Shown piece after piece: positions 33,273 to 44,000 of a stretch of DNA of 64,000 nt; the stretch's first letter is position 1; each line of letters begins with the position of its first letter. Both the position numbers and the translations under genes were made by a program. The notes under the pieces are model-generated. The model saw nothing but the letters and a program-made list of their open reading frames with translations. It was not told the DNA's origin and searched no databases. Where the stretch lies: NCBI RefSeq assembly GCF_014356525.2, contig NC_052506.1:18317916-18381915 (forward strand). Reading direction: 5' to 3'. Source of the DNA: Nilaparvata lugens (lineage: Eukaryota; Arthropoda; Insecta; Hemiptera; Delphacidae).

Positions 33273-33661
33273 ATGATGTTTTTGAATGGAATTGTGATAA
33301 AACAGTGTTCATTATTAAGATGAAATAGACACATTATCAGCAGTGGATCGAATTTTGTATTGTTGTCCTGCTCTCACAAAATGTCACTTCTCTCTCCAGC
33401 AGACGACCACATATTCACCATCAAACATTATATCACCTCAATATTGATAGCCAATAGTAACATCATAATATATTTCTCACAATACCACTCATTGCTATCT
33501 CTGTAGTACACTACCTATCAACTGCATTTTTACTACCTACGTATTGTTGCTATATATTACACTTTTTGATTACTTTTGTGTATCATGTATTGTCACTTAA
33601 ACAGTAAATGCAATCAGAAACAATGACAAGGAATATATGAGAATAATTGGTTGTTAAATAC
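33273..33661. other. Intron or intergenic DNA, no feature seen
   Basis: AT-rich, directly downstream (minus strand) of a coding exon. Nothing recognised. Confidence 0.5.
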
Positions 33662-36600
33662 CTGAGTAGTAGTTGGGGCTTGCTCTAAGGTTATTGGCTC
33701 TTGTTTGATGTTATTCGTTGTCAATTGATGTTCTACAAATCCATCTTCTTGCTTCTCACTCTTGATCTGAAGACAGAGGACATGATTAGTTTTATCTGAT
33801 AACTTGATGTACAGCTAAGGAAAGATTCAAAAACCACAAACAACTATTTTTGCTGAGCACTTACTGGAATACGTTCGGTAAAGTTTTGGATAAGATATAG
33901 TAAGTTTCAACCTGAACTATCTACATCAATTGAATTGTAAGTGTTGATGTTAGCTGTGGAGAATACTACAATTTTGGAGTGAATATGACTATCACTATCG
34001 ATGACTCTTGTCAGAGTATTACCATAGAGGAAAGATGGCATAAGAGGAATAGAATAGAAATAAACTTTATTCGACAAAAAATGTCAAACAGTTCTCAATC
34101 CAACACGAAACAAATTGAAATAATAAACAGTATAGAAATAAACAGTTCATAAGGGGATATCCCATGGTATAAGACATTTATGTTCCAAATTTCAATGTTA
34201 ATTCAAGCCAATAGTCCTAGTAGTTATTTTTTGTGAAGCTATGTGAAACTGGTAGTCTCTCATACTGTGTTATTCTTACCCTATCACAAGGCCAAAACAG
34301 TAATAGACAGTAGTCGACTGTAATTAGCTTGAGTTAACAAAAATTGAAATGATATTTAGAACATAAACGACCTATACCATGTTATATCGTCTTATATTTA
34401 TTTCTCTATGGTATTACTGCATGATTTTGAGAATGGAAATTTCTTTTCTATTTATCACAAGCAGATGGTGGGCTAATGAAATGCTAATGTGTTGCTAATG
34501 TAACTAGCTTACCCGGCAAACTTCGTATCGCAAAAAAGTCAATGTATCTCATGTCACACTTGACTTTTTTTGGTGAATCCATGAAATTTATCTGACAATC
34601 AATATTTTCATTTACATCACAATACAGACTTTCTATGTGCTTAGTCATGCAGCATTTATTATTCCGAAAACACATTCTTCTCAATCAATTGGCAGTAATA
34701 TCTATAGTTTTCATTTATGCGTAAATGCCGTCGTCGACCACGACAGGGTGAGGATCTCACATTGGATAAATGATCTCACATTGGGTAAATGATCTCACAT
34801 TGGTAAATGATCTCACACGAAAATTTAAATCTCATATTTCTCTCCACATAATTTTCGTATAGGCCTATCATATTTCTCTACACATGACTTTTTGAGAATC
34901 AACAATAGTTGAATTGGACGAAAGAATTGGAATTGAAAAGCTACATGAAAAACCAAGAAATATAACTATTTTTTACAACTGTCTTCCTCACGGAGTGAAT
35001 ACTTTGAGAATACAAATACTTGCCTGATGAATAGATGTATTGCTATAAGAATGTTCATTTGCCATTTCAATGTCAATTCGTTCAAGTGGACTCTCCTCAT
35101 GTTTCACAATTTCAATCTGGAAAAGGGAGACAAAGCTTTTAAAACTAACTTATTAGAAGAATTGTGATATGGCATTTTAGATTTTAGCACATTCAATTTT
35201 AAAGAATGAAAGGAGAATTTGATCGAGTAATAAAAATAAGAGTAGGAGAGAGAGTGACAGAGAAAGAATTGATTCTATTTCCTTGATGCCGAATGGATTT
35301 TTTGCTTGTGTTTGGGCACTGGAAAGTGTGAGAGTGATTTGATGAGATGATGAAACATTCACGCCTAACTGTGGGTTTTCAACCCACGACCAGGTGGCAC
35401 TAGCTAACTGGCAAATGGTGTGCTGTCTCGTGTAAGAAACTGTGGAGTGCCTCAGAGCTCTGTCCTGGGGCCACTTCTCTTTTTGAGTTCAGTGAATGAT
35501 GTAGCTCGCATGAGTGGCAGAAGTGTTGTCTGCTATGCAGATGATACCACCTTCTTTGATCAGGGTCAAAGAGTTGATGCACTGAAGCCTGGTTTCCACT
35601 AGTAGTGTTAGTGGTCGAGTAACTGGCATACTAACTCTACCGAGCTAGCTCTACTCTACTTGGCCGATTAACTGTTTTCACTACAATATTGAGAATAGTA
35701 AGTAAAATTTGTTGTCTATGGTGAGGTTCACGTTATAATGGCAGTGTTTGATTAGCAATGATATTGCTAACCTTGTCTATCATTCAACAAAGCGGATAAC
35801 GCTATCTCCTTCTCGCTTTGCTCTGTTGCCAAATCGTCTTTTAACAATGTAGAAATTATAATTAATTGACAAAATATTACAACTTAATTATTAGGCCTAT
35901 AACGAGGATTAATTATGATATTATTGGAGAATATAATTTATCGCTTAATGAAATAAAGGGGAGAGTGGGGTACATTTGATCAATTTTTAAACATTTATTT
36001 TTGTATTTTTTATTATGACAGTTTGAATTGAACAAATATATTAACAGATAACTCATACCTTTGGGTAAATTACTTTGGTCTTATTAATACCATATGTTGA
36101 AAATTATTAACTAAAGAAATATTTTTAAAAACTCAAGCATGCTGATCAAATGTACCCCATCGTGGGGTACATTTGATCACCCCTGGGGTACATTTGATCA
36201 ATAAAAAAACTTTTTGGGGTTCAAAAAAATAAGAAGCACTCAATAACTTTCAAATTTGGTATAATTGTGGGTTTATGTAGTTTGCATACGTTTTAGCTCA
36301 CAAAGTAATACAAAAAGAGAATGTCAAAATTCATGTTTTATTCAACGTAGGCCATTTATGTCCTTCATTTAAATAACATATCCTGTTTCCTTTCTCCACA
36401 ATAAAAAAGATTAATTATTTCTCTTCAACTGCTTGTATTTATTGCTAATACGGCGTCGACATTTGTCATCAATATAGAAGGGCCCATTTCCAATGAGATT
36501 GATGGGGCCATAGAATAAATTAGGCTAAAATTATTTTGGATGATCTGGTTATCATCATCTTTAGGCCAATCATAGGCATCTCCTAGTCCCACTTTCAAAA

Positions 36601-38608
36601 ACTTTACTTTTGTTTCACCTTCATCTGGAAAATCTATCACTCTGCCTAAGTACCAGCTGATGTCATAAAATATTGCATAATATTTCTCCAAAATCGGATT
36701 GATTTTGGGAAAGTTGGTTTCAAGTTCATGAGAGCTTGTGTCTGAGTTCCCATAAGGCGAGTCATCACTATTCATTATTTTGAACGTGAATGAACAGTTA
36801 ATATTACATCAATAAATCTGTATTAGCTACCGTCTATAGAAGGCATTGACAAGACAAAGGATTGTTCTCCTATCTTTCTCCACTGTCATTATAACGTGGA
36901 CCTCACTATTGTGAACAGAACTCACCTTAAAAACTACTCTACTCTACTCTACTCTACTCAAGAAATTGAAATCTTGTGTTCCTGCATCCTATCTCAAGGT
37001 CTGCTATCTAAAGCATAGTCCTGTATTGCCTTACGCTCTGGGGTGGTGTCATAGATGTGTCGCGAGTGTTGCTCATTCAGAAGAGGGCCCTGAGGATCGT
37101 GTGTGGTGCTGAGCGACTTGCCCACTGTCGTTCCATCTTTGTGAGAGAGAAGATCCTCACAGTCTCCTCCTTCTATGTATTTCAGACTCACTGCAGAACA
37201 CATGCAAATGTAGGGGAGCTTGTAGCAAGGCAAATAATACACCCACATGAGACTAGACATAGACAGAGGCTGGACGAGACCCACCAAAGACTGAGTAGGA
37301 CTCGATTAGGCTTTATAATAAGCTGCCGGTGGTGTCTAGGAATTTGCTTGCCAGCGAATTTATGAGGGCCTTGTAAGGCTCATTATTGGAACTTTGTACT
37401 CACTCTGTGAGTTTTTCATGTTGGACAGCAGCTTATTACTTTTGTTTTTTATTTAATTCTTTTTGGACTAGTGGGTCAGCTTGCCTTGTTGTTTGTGTTT
37501 TCCTGATGTGTCCCTGGGGGTCTTATGCCCACCCTATTGACTTGACAAAAAAAAAACATCTAAATAACTAAGAATTGAGAGAAAATATGAGTGGGAGAGA
37601 GAGTGAGTGAGAAAGAATTGATTCTATTTTCTGATGATGCCAAATGGGGTGTTTGCTTGTGCTTGTGTAATGAAAAGTGCGACAGTGATTTGATGACATA
37701 CATGATGAAATATCTAGGCTACGTCTAACCGCGGGATTTAAACCCACGACTAGAGAGTTCTAACAGACTAAGTGCCATTTGCACAGTCAAAGTTTAAACT
37801 AAATTTCATTTCAAACTGAAATAAATTCGTATCAATTCTCGTTTGTTATAATGTGTTTCATTTTGAGTTCAAGCCATTAGCTGATTTCATTTTGTTTAAG
37901 CTTCAACTATGCAAACGGTCCTAAAGGATGAAACGTCTCTTTTTTGGTGCACCATTGGTTTCCTCATGCGAAACAAGCATATTATAAACAAGCTGTGAAT
38001 AATAGCCTGGTTATAGGGACTCTGAGGAGCCTGCTGACTGATCACCCTCTGTACTCACTCCGTGAGTTCTTTATGTTGGAGAGCAGTGTGGTGAGTGCCT
38101 ATTTTCTTATTTGATTTCTGCCACAGGGCAGTTGTTTTTCTTTTACTTTTTTGACGTGTCCCAGTGTGCTTCACTTTAGTGATCCCTTTTATGGACCTAT
38201 TTAATTAAATACTAAATATATTGATCTTATAGTTGCGGTATTATAATTATTACATAAGGCTGCCAGTTGTCCTCTAGAGGTGAAAACCCACTAGTTTTCA
38301 AAATCCTAGCCGAGGCTAGTGGTAACTTAGGTGGCTTGCATATGAGCATACATTACAAAAAAGTAAACTGCTTCAGTAAACATAAACATGGAGGTGACAA
38401 CAACCATTTAGAAAGGATGAAAAAATTTTAATTTTGTTTTGAGTTATGTACATAATAGAAAAACTAACTTGTAACTATATTAATGGACATTAAAATATAT
38501 TTTTAAATATACATTTTTTAATAAAATTAAGGTTAAGTTTTAAAATGTTTGTGTTTAAAGATATTTTTTTGTATTATGTAGACCTAAATTACTTACCGGA
38601 TCATTCAT
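33662..38608 (-). CDS. Partial gene: N-terminal exons of a probable zinc-finger or regulatory protein
   Basis: Three short minus-strand exons are all in phase 0 and open. Exon 1: 38608-38597, ATG plus three codons, then GTAAGT. Exon 2: 35116-35024, 31 codons, acceptor TTTTCCAG, non-canonical donor GCAAGT. Exon 3: 33766-33662, 35 codons, acceptor TGTCTTCAG, donor GTATTT. The exons give acidic, low-complexity linker with VKHEE, IKSEK and IKQEP, that is PsiKxE SUMO-type motifs. Such linkers precede C2H2 finger exons in many insect transcription factors. No finger exon is visible, so the rest lies further left or outside the window. Intron 1 contains LINE debris and a TA-flanked element, intron 2 a LINE tail. 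Head-to-head with TJAP1. The reading is inferred from splice signals alone; chance is unlikely but not excluded. Confidence 0.5.
34046..34150 (-). mobile_element. LINE 3' tail fragment
   Basis: Minus-strand CGAATAAAGTTTATTTCTAT followed by TCTATTCC, like the LINE tail at 28404-28430. Only the last part of an element. Confidence 0.4.
34752..34817. repeat. Short tandem array
   Basis: Four units of GATCTCACATTGG(A/G)TAAAT, 18-20 bp each. Confidence 0.9.
35717..36910. mobile_element. TA-flanked TIR element with transposase remnant
   Basis: Ends TATGGTGAGGTTCACGTTAT and, in complement, AGTGAGGTCCACGTTATAAT. The terminal family is the same as the two MITEs at 39051-39900 and 40014-40238. The interior has three GGGGTACATTTGATCA copies (35968, 36155, 36185) and an ORF on the minus strand. 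Confidence 0.65.
36425..36775 (-). pseudogene. C-terminal remnant of a DDE transposase-type protein
   Basis: 116 codons. Residues about 32-75 read YYAIFYDISWYLGRVIDFP, then KVKFLKVG and DAYDWPKDDD. That Y(Y)A.YYD..WYIGRV...MKFL....YDWP..DD block is one I know from the C-termini of insect pogo/Tigger-like DDE proteins. The catalytic domain is missing and the ORF starts close to the element end, so this is an internally deleted copy. It links the TA-flanked MITE family here to a Tc1/mariner-pogo source. Confidence 0.45.
38030..38200 (+). pseudogene. Second LINE 3' fragment
   Basis: Resembles 37380-37520: TGTACTCACTC(C/T)GTGAGTT, GTTGGA(G/C)AGCAG and GTGTCCC blocks in the same order. It encodes the last codons plus 3' UTR of the same LINE family. 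Confidence 0.5.
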
Positions 38609-38730
38609 TACTGATGAGGATTCTCAGTATCAAATTGGTAATACAGAAATTAATTAATACTTAAATTTGAATTTGTAACAATAAAAAATTTGGCCAGACA
38701 CCATAAAATAAGTACGGTTTTTCCTTGTGC

Positions 38731-39023
38731 CACAGTATACATACAGTATGGAAACTTGGCTAGTACCTTGTCACAGAATATACAGAATGGAAACCTGTAA
38801 TCAATCGCCTATCTAACCAATGCTTTTTACATGACCCCAATACTAAACACGTCACGTGACCTTGGGAAGTTCCAATCTTGGTCTTCTGATTGGCTCGTGG
38901 CAGTGAATGAGATCAATTGATCCGGATCATTGAAGTGATCCGAACCTACCATTACCATCCTAACAAGATGGCGGATTTTGGCGTCAGGGTAAAGCCAAGT
39001 TTCCGTACTGTATGTATACTGTG
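38731..39023. mobile_element. MITE with 31-bp terminal inverted repeats
   Basis: Ends CACAGTATACATACAGTATG and on to TTGGCT, mirrored at 38993-39023 with one mismatch. Part of its interior (38820-38960) occurs again inverted at 39901-40310. It lies upstream of both divergent genes. Confidence 0.8.
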
Positions 39024-39050
39024 ACCTTGTTAAGAAGCGCCGCATTGTAA

Positions 39051-39900
39051 TATAGTGAGGTCCAGGGTCCACGTTATAATGGCAGTATAAAAAGATAGGA
39101 GAAAAACGTTGCCAATTCTCTCCATTTCGCCACTGACTGTACACAGCTGTTACTCAATTCATCTCATTAAATTTAATCCAATAATAATTATCATTTCCTC
39201 GATGAAATAATCAATTTAATGTCAAATTGATCAAGAAAATATTTTTTTTCATAATTTTATTAAAAATTTGCTTTCATAAGAGAGATTAGATTTTTATTTT
39301 TACACAAACCTGAATGGCGGCTAATTTGAAAAGCTGTGGTACACCGATCTGAATTTCAAAACAACAGAAATTGAGTTATTTGATAGGTATTCTATTCCAT
39401 TTTTTTTAAATAATAGAAAAATAGAAATCCTATTCGAACATGAGTAATTTCAATGGATCAATTCTGAAATAACTTTTCAATATTATTAAATATACCGGTA
39501 GGAGTAGGTCTAACCTGTACGAACTGGTAGGCTAACTGAAGCATGGATGAAGTCTAGGATCTTAGTTATCAACTTTTAAAATGTCATTTCAAGTATTTTA
39601 ATTTGTGTTCTCATACGGTAATGTTTAAAAATTATTTCATCGTTTCAAAAATACATTTTAAATCAATTATACGACTTGTGTACTCAAGTATTTTTATAGA
39701 ATGAAAAAAAATGGCGGCTGAGAATATGGTTTGTTCAGTTTTGTACAGTCACTGTCAAAAGTAAATATTAAATTAATATTCTGGCAAATAGACAACATTG
39801 CAAAGCGAGAGAGAGATAGTGCTATCTGTTTTGTTGTATGATAGAAAAGGACAGCAACAGTATTGTCGTACACTGCCATTATAATGTGGACCTCACTATA
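39051..39900. mobile_element. TA-flanked MITE, 850 bp
   Basis: Ends TATAGTGAGG...CCTCACTATA, with the long terminal motif GTCCACGTTATAATGGCAGT on both sides. Terminal TA dinucleotides fit a Tc1/mariner-type duplication. No coding. Confidence 0.8.
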
Positions 39901-40310
39901 GTATTGATGGTAGGTTCAGATCACTAAAGTGATCCGGATCAATTGATCTCGTTCACTGCCATGAGCCAATCAGAAGACCAGGATTGGAACTTCCTAAGGT
40001 CACGTGACGTGTCTATAGTGCGGTCCACGTTATAATGGCAGTGGATAAAAAATAAAAGAATAGCGATGCCGATTCTCTGCATTGATTAATTATATTTCTA
40101 CACTGTCAAAAACATACTTGGCATCGTTGTGGACCTGGAAAAGGATAGTACCACCGGCTTTGTCGAATGATAGACAAGGATAGCAAAACCAAAGTTGATC
40201 AAACACTATATAGTCATTATAACGTGGACCTTACTATAGTTTTTGCGTCATGTAAAAAGCATTGTTTAGATAGGCGTTTGATTAAATGTTTTCATTCTGT
40301 GGCACAGTAA
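39901..40310. mobile_element. Inverted partial copy of the 38731 MITE, itself split
   Basis: 39901-40013 mirrors 38845-38957 (CCGGATCAATTGATCTCGTT and CACGTGACGTG). 40239-40310 mirrors 38725-38830 (ATGTAAAAAGCATTG). The two halves are separated by the TA-flanked MITE at 40014-40238. Confidence 0.65.
40014..40238. mobile_element. TA-flanked MITE, 225 bp, nested
   Basis: Ends TATAGTGCGGTCCACGTTAT and CATTATAACGTGGACCTTAC followed by TATA. Same family as 39051-39900 but much shorter. It inserted at a TA inside the older repeat. Confidence 0.8.
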
Positions 40311-41046
40311 CAGTTTTTATATGCTGTGTCGAGGGTCGAACATTGTCGATGTATCGTTGTCAGTCGATTGTAGTCAAGGTCGCAAAGACAAGATTTTTGT
40401 TTGGTCAAGCTATTTTGTTTTTTGAATGAAAAAATTATAGTTTCGCTTCTATTCCATACTTTTCAAAATAAATTCATTGAATTACATGCTTTTATTATGA
40501 ATTCAATCAGCTGGTCTGAACAGATTCACTGTTTAGAAGTTGTATTCTGCAGGCACTGGTCTGTCAAGTTTTAGATGTTGGTTGGGGTGTCTGTCTTTTT
40601 GTACAGGAGTGTTATTTTCGTTTGTAGTAATTTTATAAATGTAGAAATGTACAAATATTAATCACTTTAAATAATTTGGTGTAAAAATTAAGTATAGCAC
40701 GTTAAACAATAACTATTTTAATATTATCTTGACTGATGAGGTGAAATCTTTGAGGAATCATGAGTAGGAAGTAGAAGTATGATTGCAGCAGAAGACACTT
40801 TTAACCGTAGCCTTAGGACTTGTTCCAAAAATTGATAACACGTACGTCAGCTACGTGGATTTAAAAGTATCTTTACAAAAACATTCTACTAGCTGAATAT
40901 TTGCATTGAAACCTTATGATTTCATTCAAGAGTGAGGTGGTTTTTAATATTTTTGTTACATTTACCTTCAAAGATTTGAGGTTGTCTAATTTCCTTGAAC
41001 ATTGGTTGCCGTGTAATTCCTTATGCATTCTTGATATTTTGATGCA
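40311..41046 (+). other. Probable promoter/5' UTR region of the TJAP1 homologue
   Basis: No ORF. Lies between the MITE cluster and the proposed first coding exon. I see no convincing core promoter motif. Confidence 0.3.
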
Positions 41047-44000
41047 ATGTCACTGCGAAATTCAAAATGTAATGTAAGTACGAGTTTTTTTTTATGAAAT
41101 CTTTGTATCATTTTTTTAATTTTTTCACTCTCCTATTTTATAGAATGAACTTTGAATAGCATACCAATCATAACTCATAAGTTTACCTTTTTTGAAGGTT
41201 AAATTCACTTCCCTTTGATTACAGTACTTAACATGTATTGTGTATATTTTCAATCCAATTTTATATTATTTTTTACTTCTATTTGTTGAACAAGATTTGA
41301 TAGATAAACGTCGTGTTTGACATGTTTTTATTTGTTATGCATGTAATTTTAGATATGGCTATCAGTTGATCAGGAGGATTGAATTTCTTTTTCATATTCT
41401 CTCATTATCTTTAATATCTCTCTATTATAGTAGAAAAAGATAAAGATAACATTTAATTTTTAAAGAAATACATTAACTTTAAGAATGTCATATACATTAG
41501 ATGTTTACTACCTATTGTAATATTAATTACTTAGATGGTTATCACAGCTCAATTTGTTTAGAGTTTTGTGCACGTTCTTATCAAAGAGACTGATTACTCA
41601 CAAACAATAATTATTGAAGTCAAAATCTTTTGATAATAGTGTACTAAGTTACTTGCTGTCATCATTCTACATCTAAGATGGATCATGATAGAGAATTATT
41701 GTTGCTTGAGGTACAATAATAGAATTATTATCTATTTTAATTGACATTTGTAAGTTTTATCAATATAATGTAATCCAGAGTTCAAGTGCTTTATTGAATT
41801 AGGATTATGATTTACAAAATCCAAAGCATATTATTGTTGCATTCTTTTTTTTGGCACTGATAATGTTTTTCCTAGAAAACTAGGCAACAAAAACGTTAAA
41901 ATTAATATTCCGTTTAAAAATTTCGTAATTATGACTTTTTTATAGTGGAATGTGAACTATATAATATGTTGTGAGAACATTACAGGTTTACTCTTTTTTG
42001 TAGGTATAACGTTTAAGAAAGTTGTTATTATGAGTTATAATGATTATTTTTAATGATGTTATCTGATTATGCTTCCTTTATTTTGCAAACTAAAATTTTG
42101 ATCAATCAATTAACGGCTTGTATTGTAGTATTTTTTTAAAGAATTCAACTTTATGACAACTGTAAAAAACAATCATTTTATATTTTTATTGTCACTGTGG
42201 AGCTGTAAAATAGCATTGCATATTGGATTTGGAATCAGATTGACAATCATCAATAAAAGACTGGCTCTATTATTATTTCAATGTTTGCTTGTAATCAGCA
42301 TTCGGTACCTATAGGCTAAGTCTGAACTTTGGAAACAAATAATTTTACTTCTCAAATCTTCCTGATTCCAGCCTTATGCATAAGGCTAGAAACTAGGTAT
42401 TCTCTGCTCCTTTTAACATGCTTAGAAAATAATATTTGTCCGCCTACCAAAACTTGTGAATTAATGTTTTAATGTACTACAGACTTATCAAGTTGAGCCA
42501 TTCGCTGTAGAAATGTTATGAACAATGTTAGGCTATATAAAAGATACAACTGAACAAACACGCTTTGTTTGAAACAATAAATATTAATTTCGATTTCAAT
42601 TGGATTGAAATCTTATAAATTGAAGATACACAACTCTCCCACTGAATGAGATTTATGTCTTATCTATTATTCTCTAAACAATAAGTACATTACCCTCCTA
42701 AATCTCAACTTAGTTCCTAAATCCAAATCTTCAGGAGACTAAAGATTATGACGGTCCATAGTTAGTATCTGTTCAGTTCGCTGTTACTGTAGATAAGAGA
42801 CACATTTCAGCAAAGGGGACAAGTACACGGCCACAACACAAGGAGAAATTATATAAATTAAATTGCCTCATGCCAGACTGACTCGATCGCATAATAGCTT
42901 CCCTGTCCGAGCACTCAATATCTTCAATGTGATGCCCATGTATTCTCGTGAGCAGGAGAAGAAAGTATTTGAAAGGTCACTTCGGGAGAGGCTAGTGAGT
43001 CTGGCTTTCTACTCCCTCGATGAAGAGGCAATACAATGTTTTCTGAGGTCTATGATTGACCCATCGTAATCTTAGTTTTTTTTATCTAGTTTTACATTTT
43101 TTAATCTAATCTATCCAGCAATTGCTGGCCATGGATGGAGATTACTGAATAGTCTTATAAAAAGTGAAAGTAAAGTCTTATTTCTTTATTTATGCATTTT
43201 TGTCTCTTCGAAATTTTTTACTCAACTAATTAAACTACAATCATTTTGATTATGTACATTTCAACTCTAACGCCAATAATTCATCAGAATTACTCATATT
43301 TATTGTTGGATATACCTATTGATTTTTGTAGAATTGTGCTCACATTTTTGTCTAGCAGGTAGTGCAATTGCTCAACAAATATTGTGAATACCGTAACGCT
43401 TTATTCTGTTTAAGACACCAATGATTTGATTAGTTTTTATATTGTAGCTCAGTATAAATGTTGCACCTGTTCTGCTGTGAGAGATTCACTTTTCAAACTA
43501 TGTTTGTTATTATTGAATAACTGCATTTTCTTGTACTTATCCGTGATTGCGATGTTGTTTTTGTAGGGATGCGGGTGTACATGCAAACAGTGTACGGAGC
43601 CGTCGGCCCTCCATCTTCATGTAGAAATTGAAAACTTGAAGCAACGGCTGCTGGAGAGAGAGAATCATATTGTGTCGATGGAAACAAATTTTTTACGCGA
43701 AGCTGAGAAATTTCCTAATGGAGAGATGGCTGCACTAACAGACGAACTTCTTACTTGGCAAGACAAATATTCTAGGTACAGTAACGTTTATTTCTGTCAA
43801 TATATTACCTCTTTAAAGTAATTAAAAAAATACATTACAAATAATATATTATTAATAGTTTAAATAATAATGTGGATTAATACTGGATAATAATATAAAT
43901 CCATGGTTACTTCTAATTGAAGATTTTTTATATTAAAGACGTCAAGTGAGTGAGAAAAATATCTCCCATTGTCCATGTCTCCTAAAGACTGTAGGTAATA

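Larger units (their letters stand above)
35400..37550 (+). pseudogene. Jockey-like LINE remnant interrupted by a TA-flanked element
   Basis: 35420-35590 encodes an RT core piece (GVPQSSVLGPLLFLSS and CYADDTTF). 36960-37370 encodes the region after RT (VLLIQKRALRIVCGAERLAH and GELVARQIIHP) with frame breaks, then a 3' UTR. In between lie the 35717-36910 element and a second insertion near 35590-35715. Diverged direct repeats of about 180 bp flank it (35230-35410 and 37575-37790, both with GAAAGAATTGATTCTATTT). The copy is old. Confidence 0.65.
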
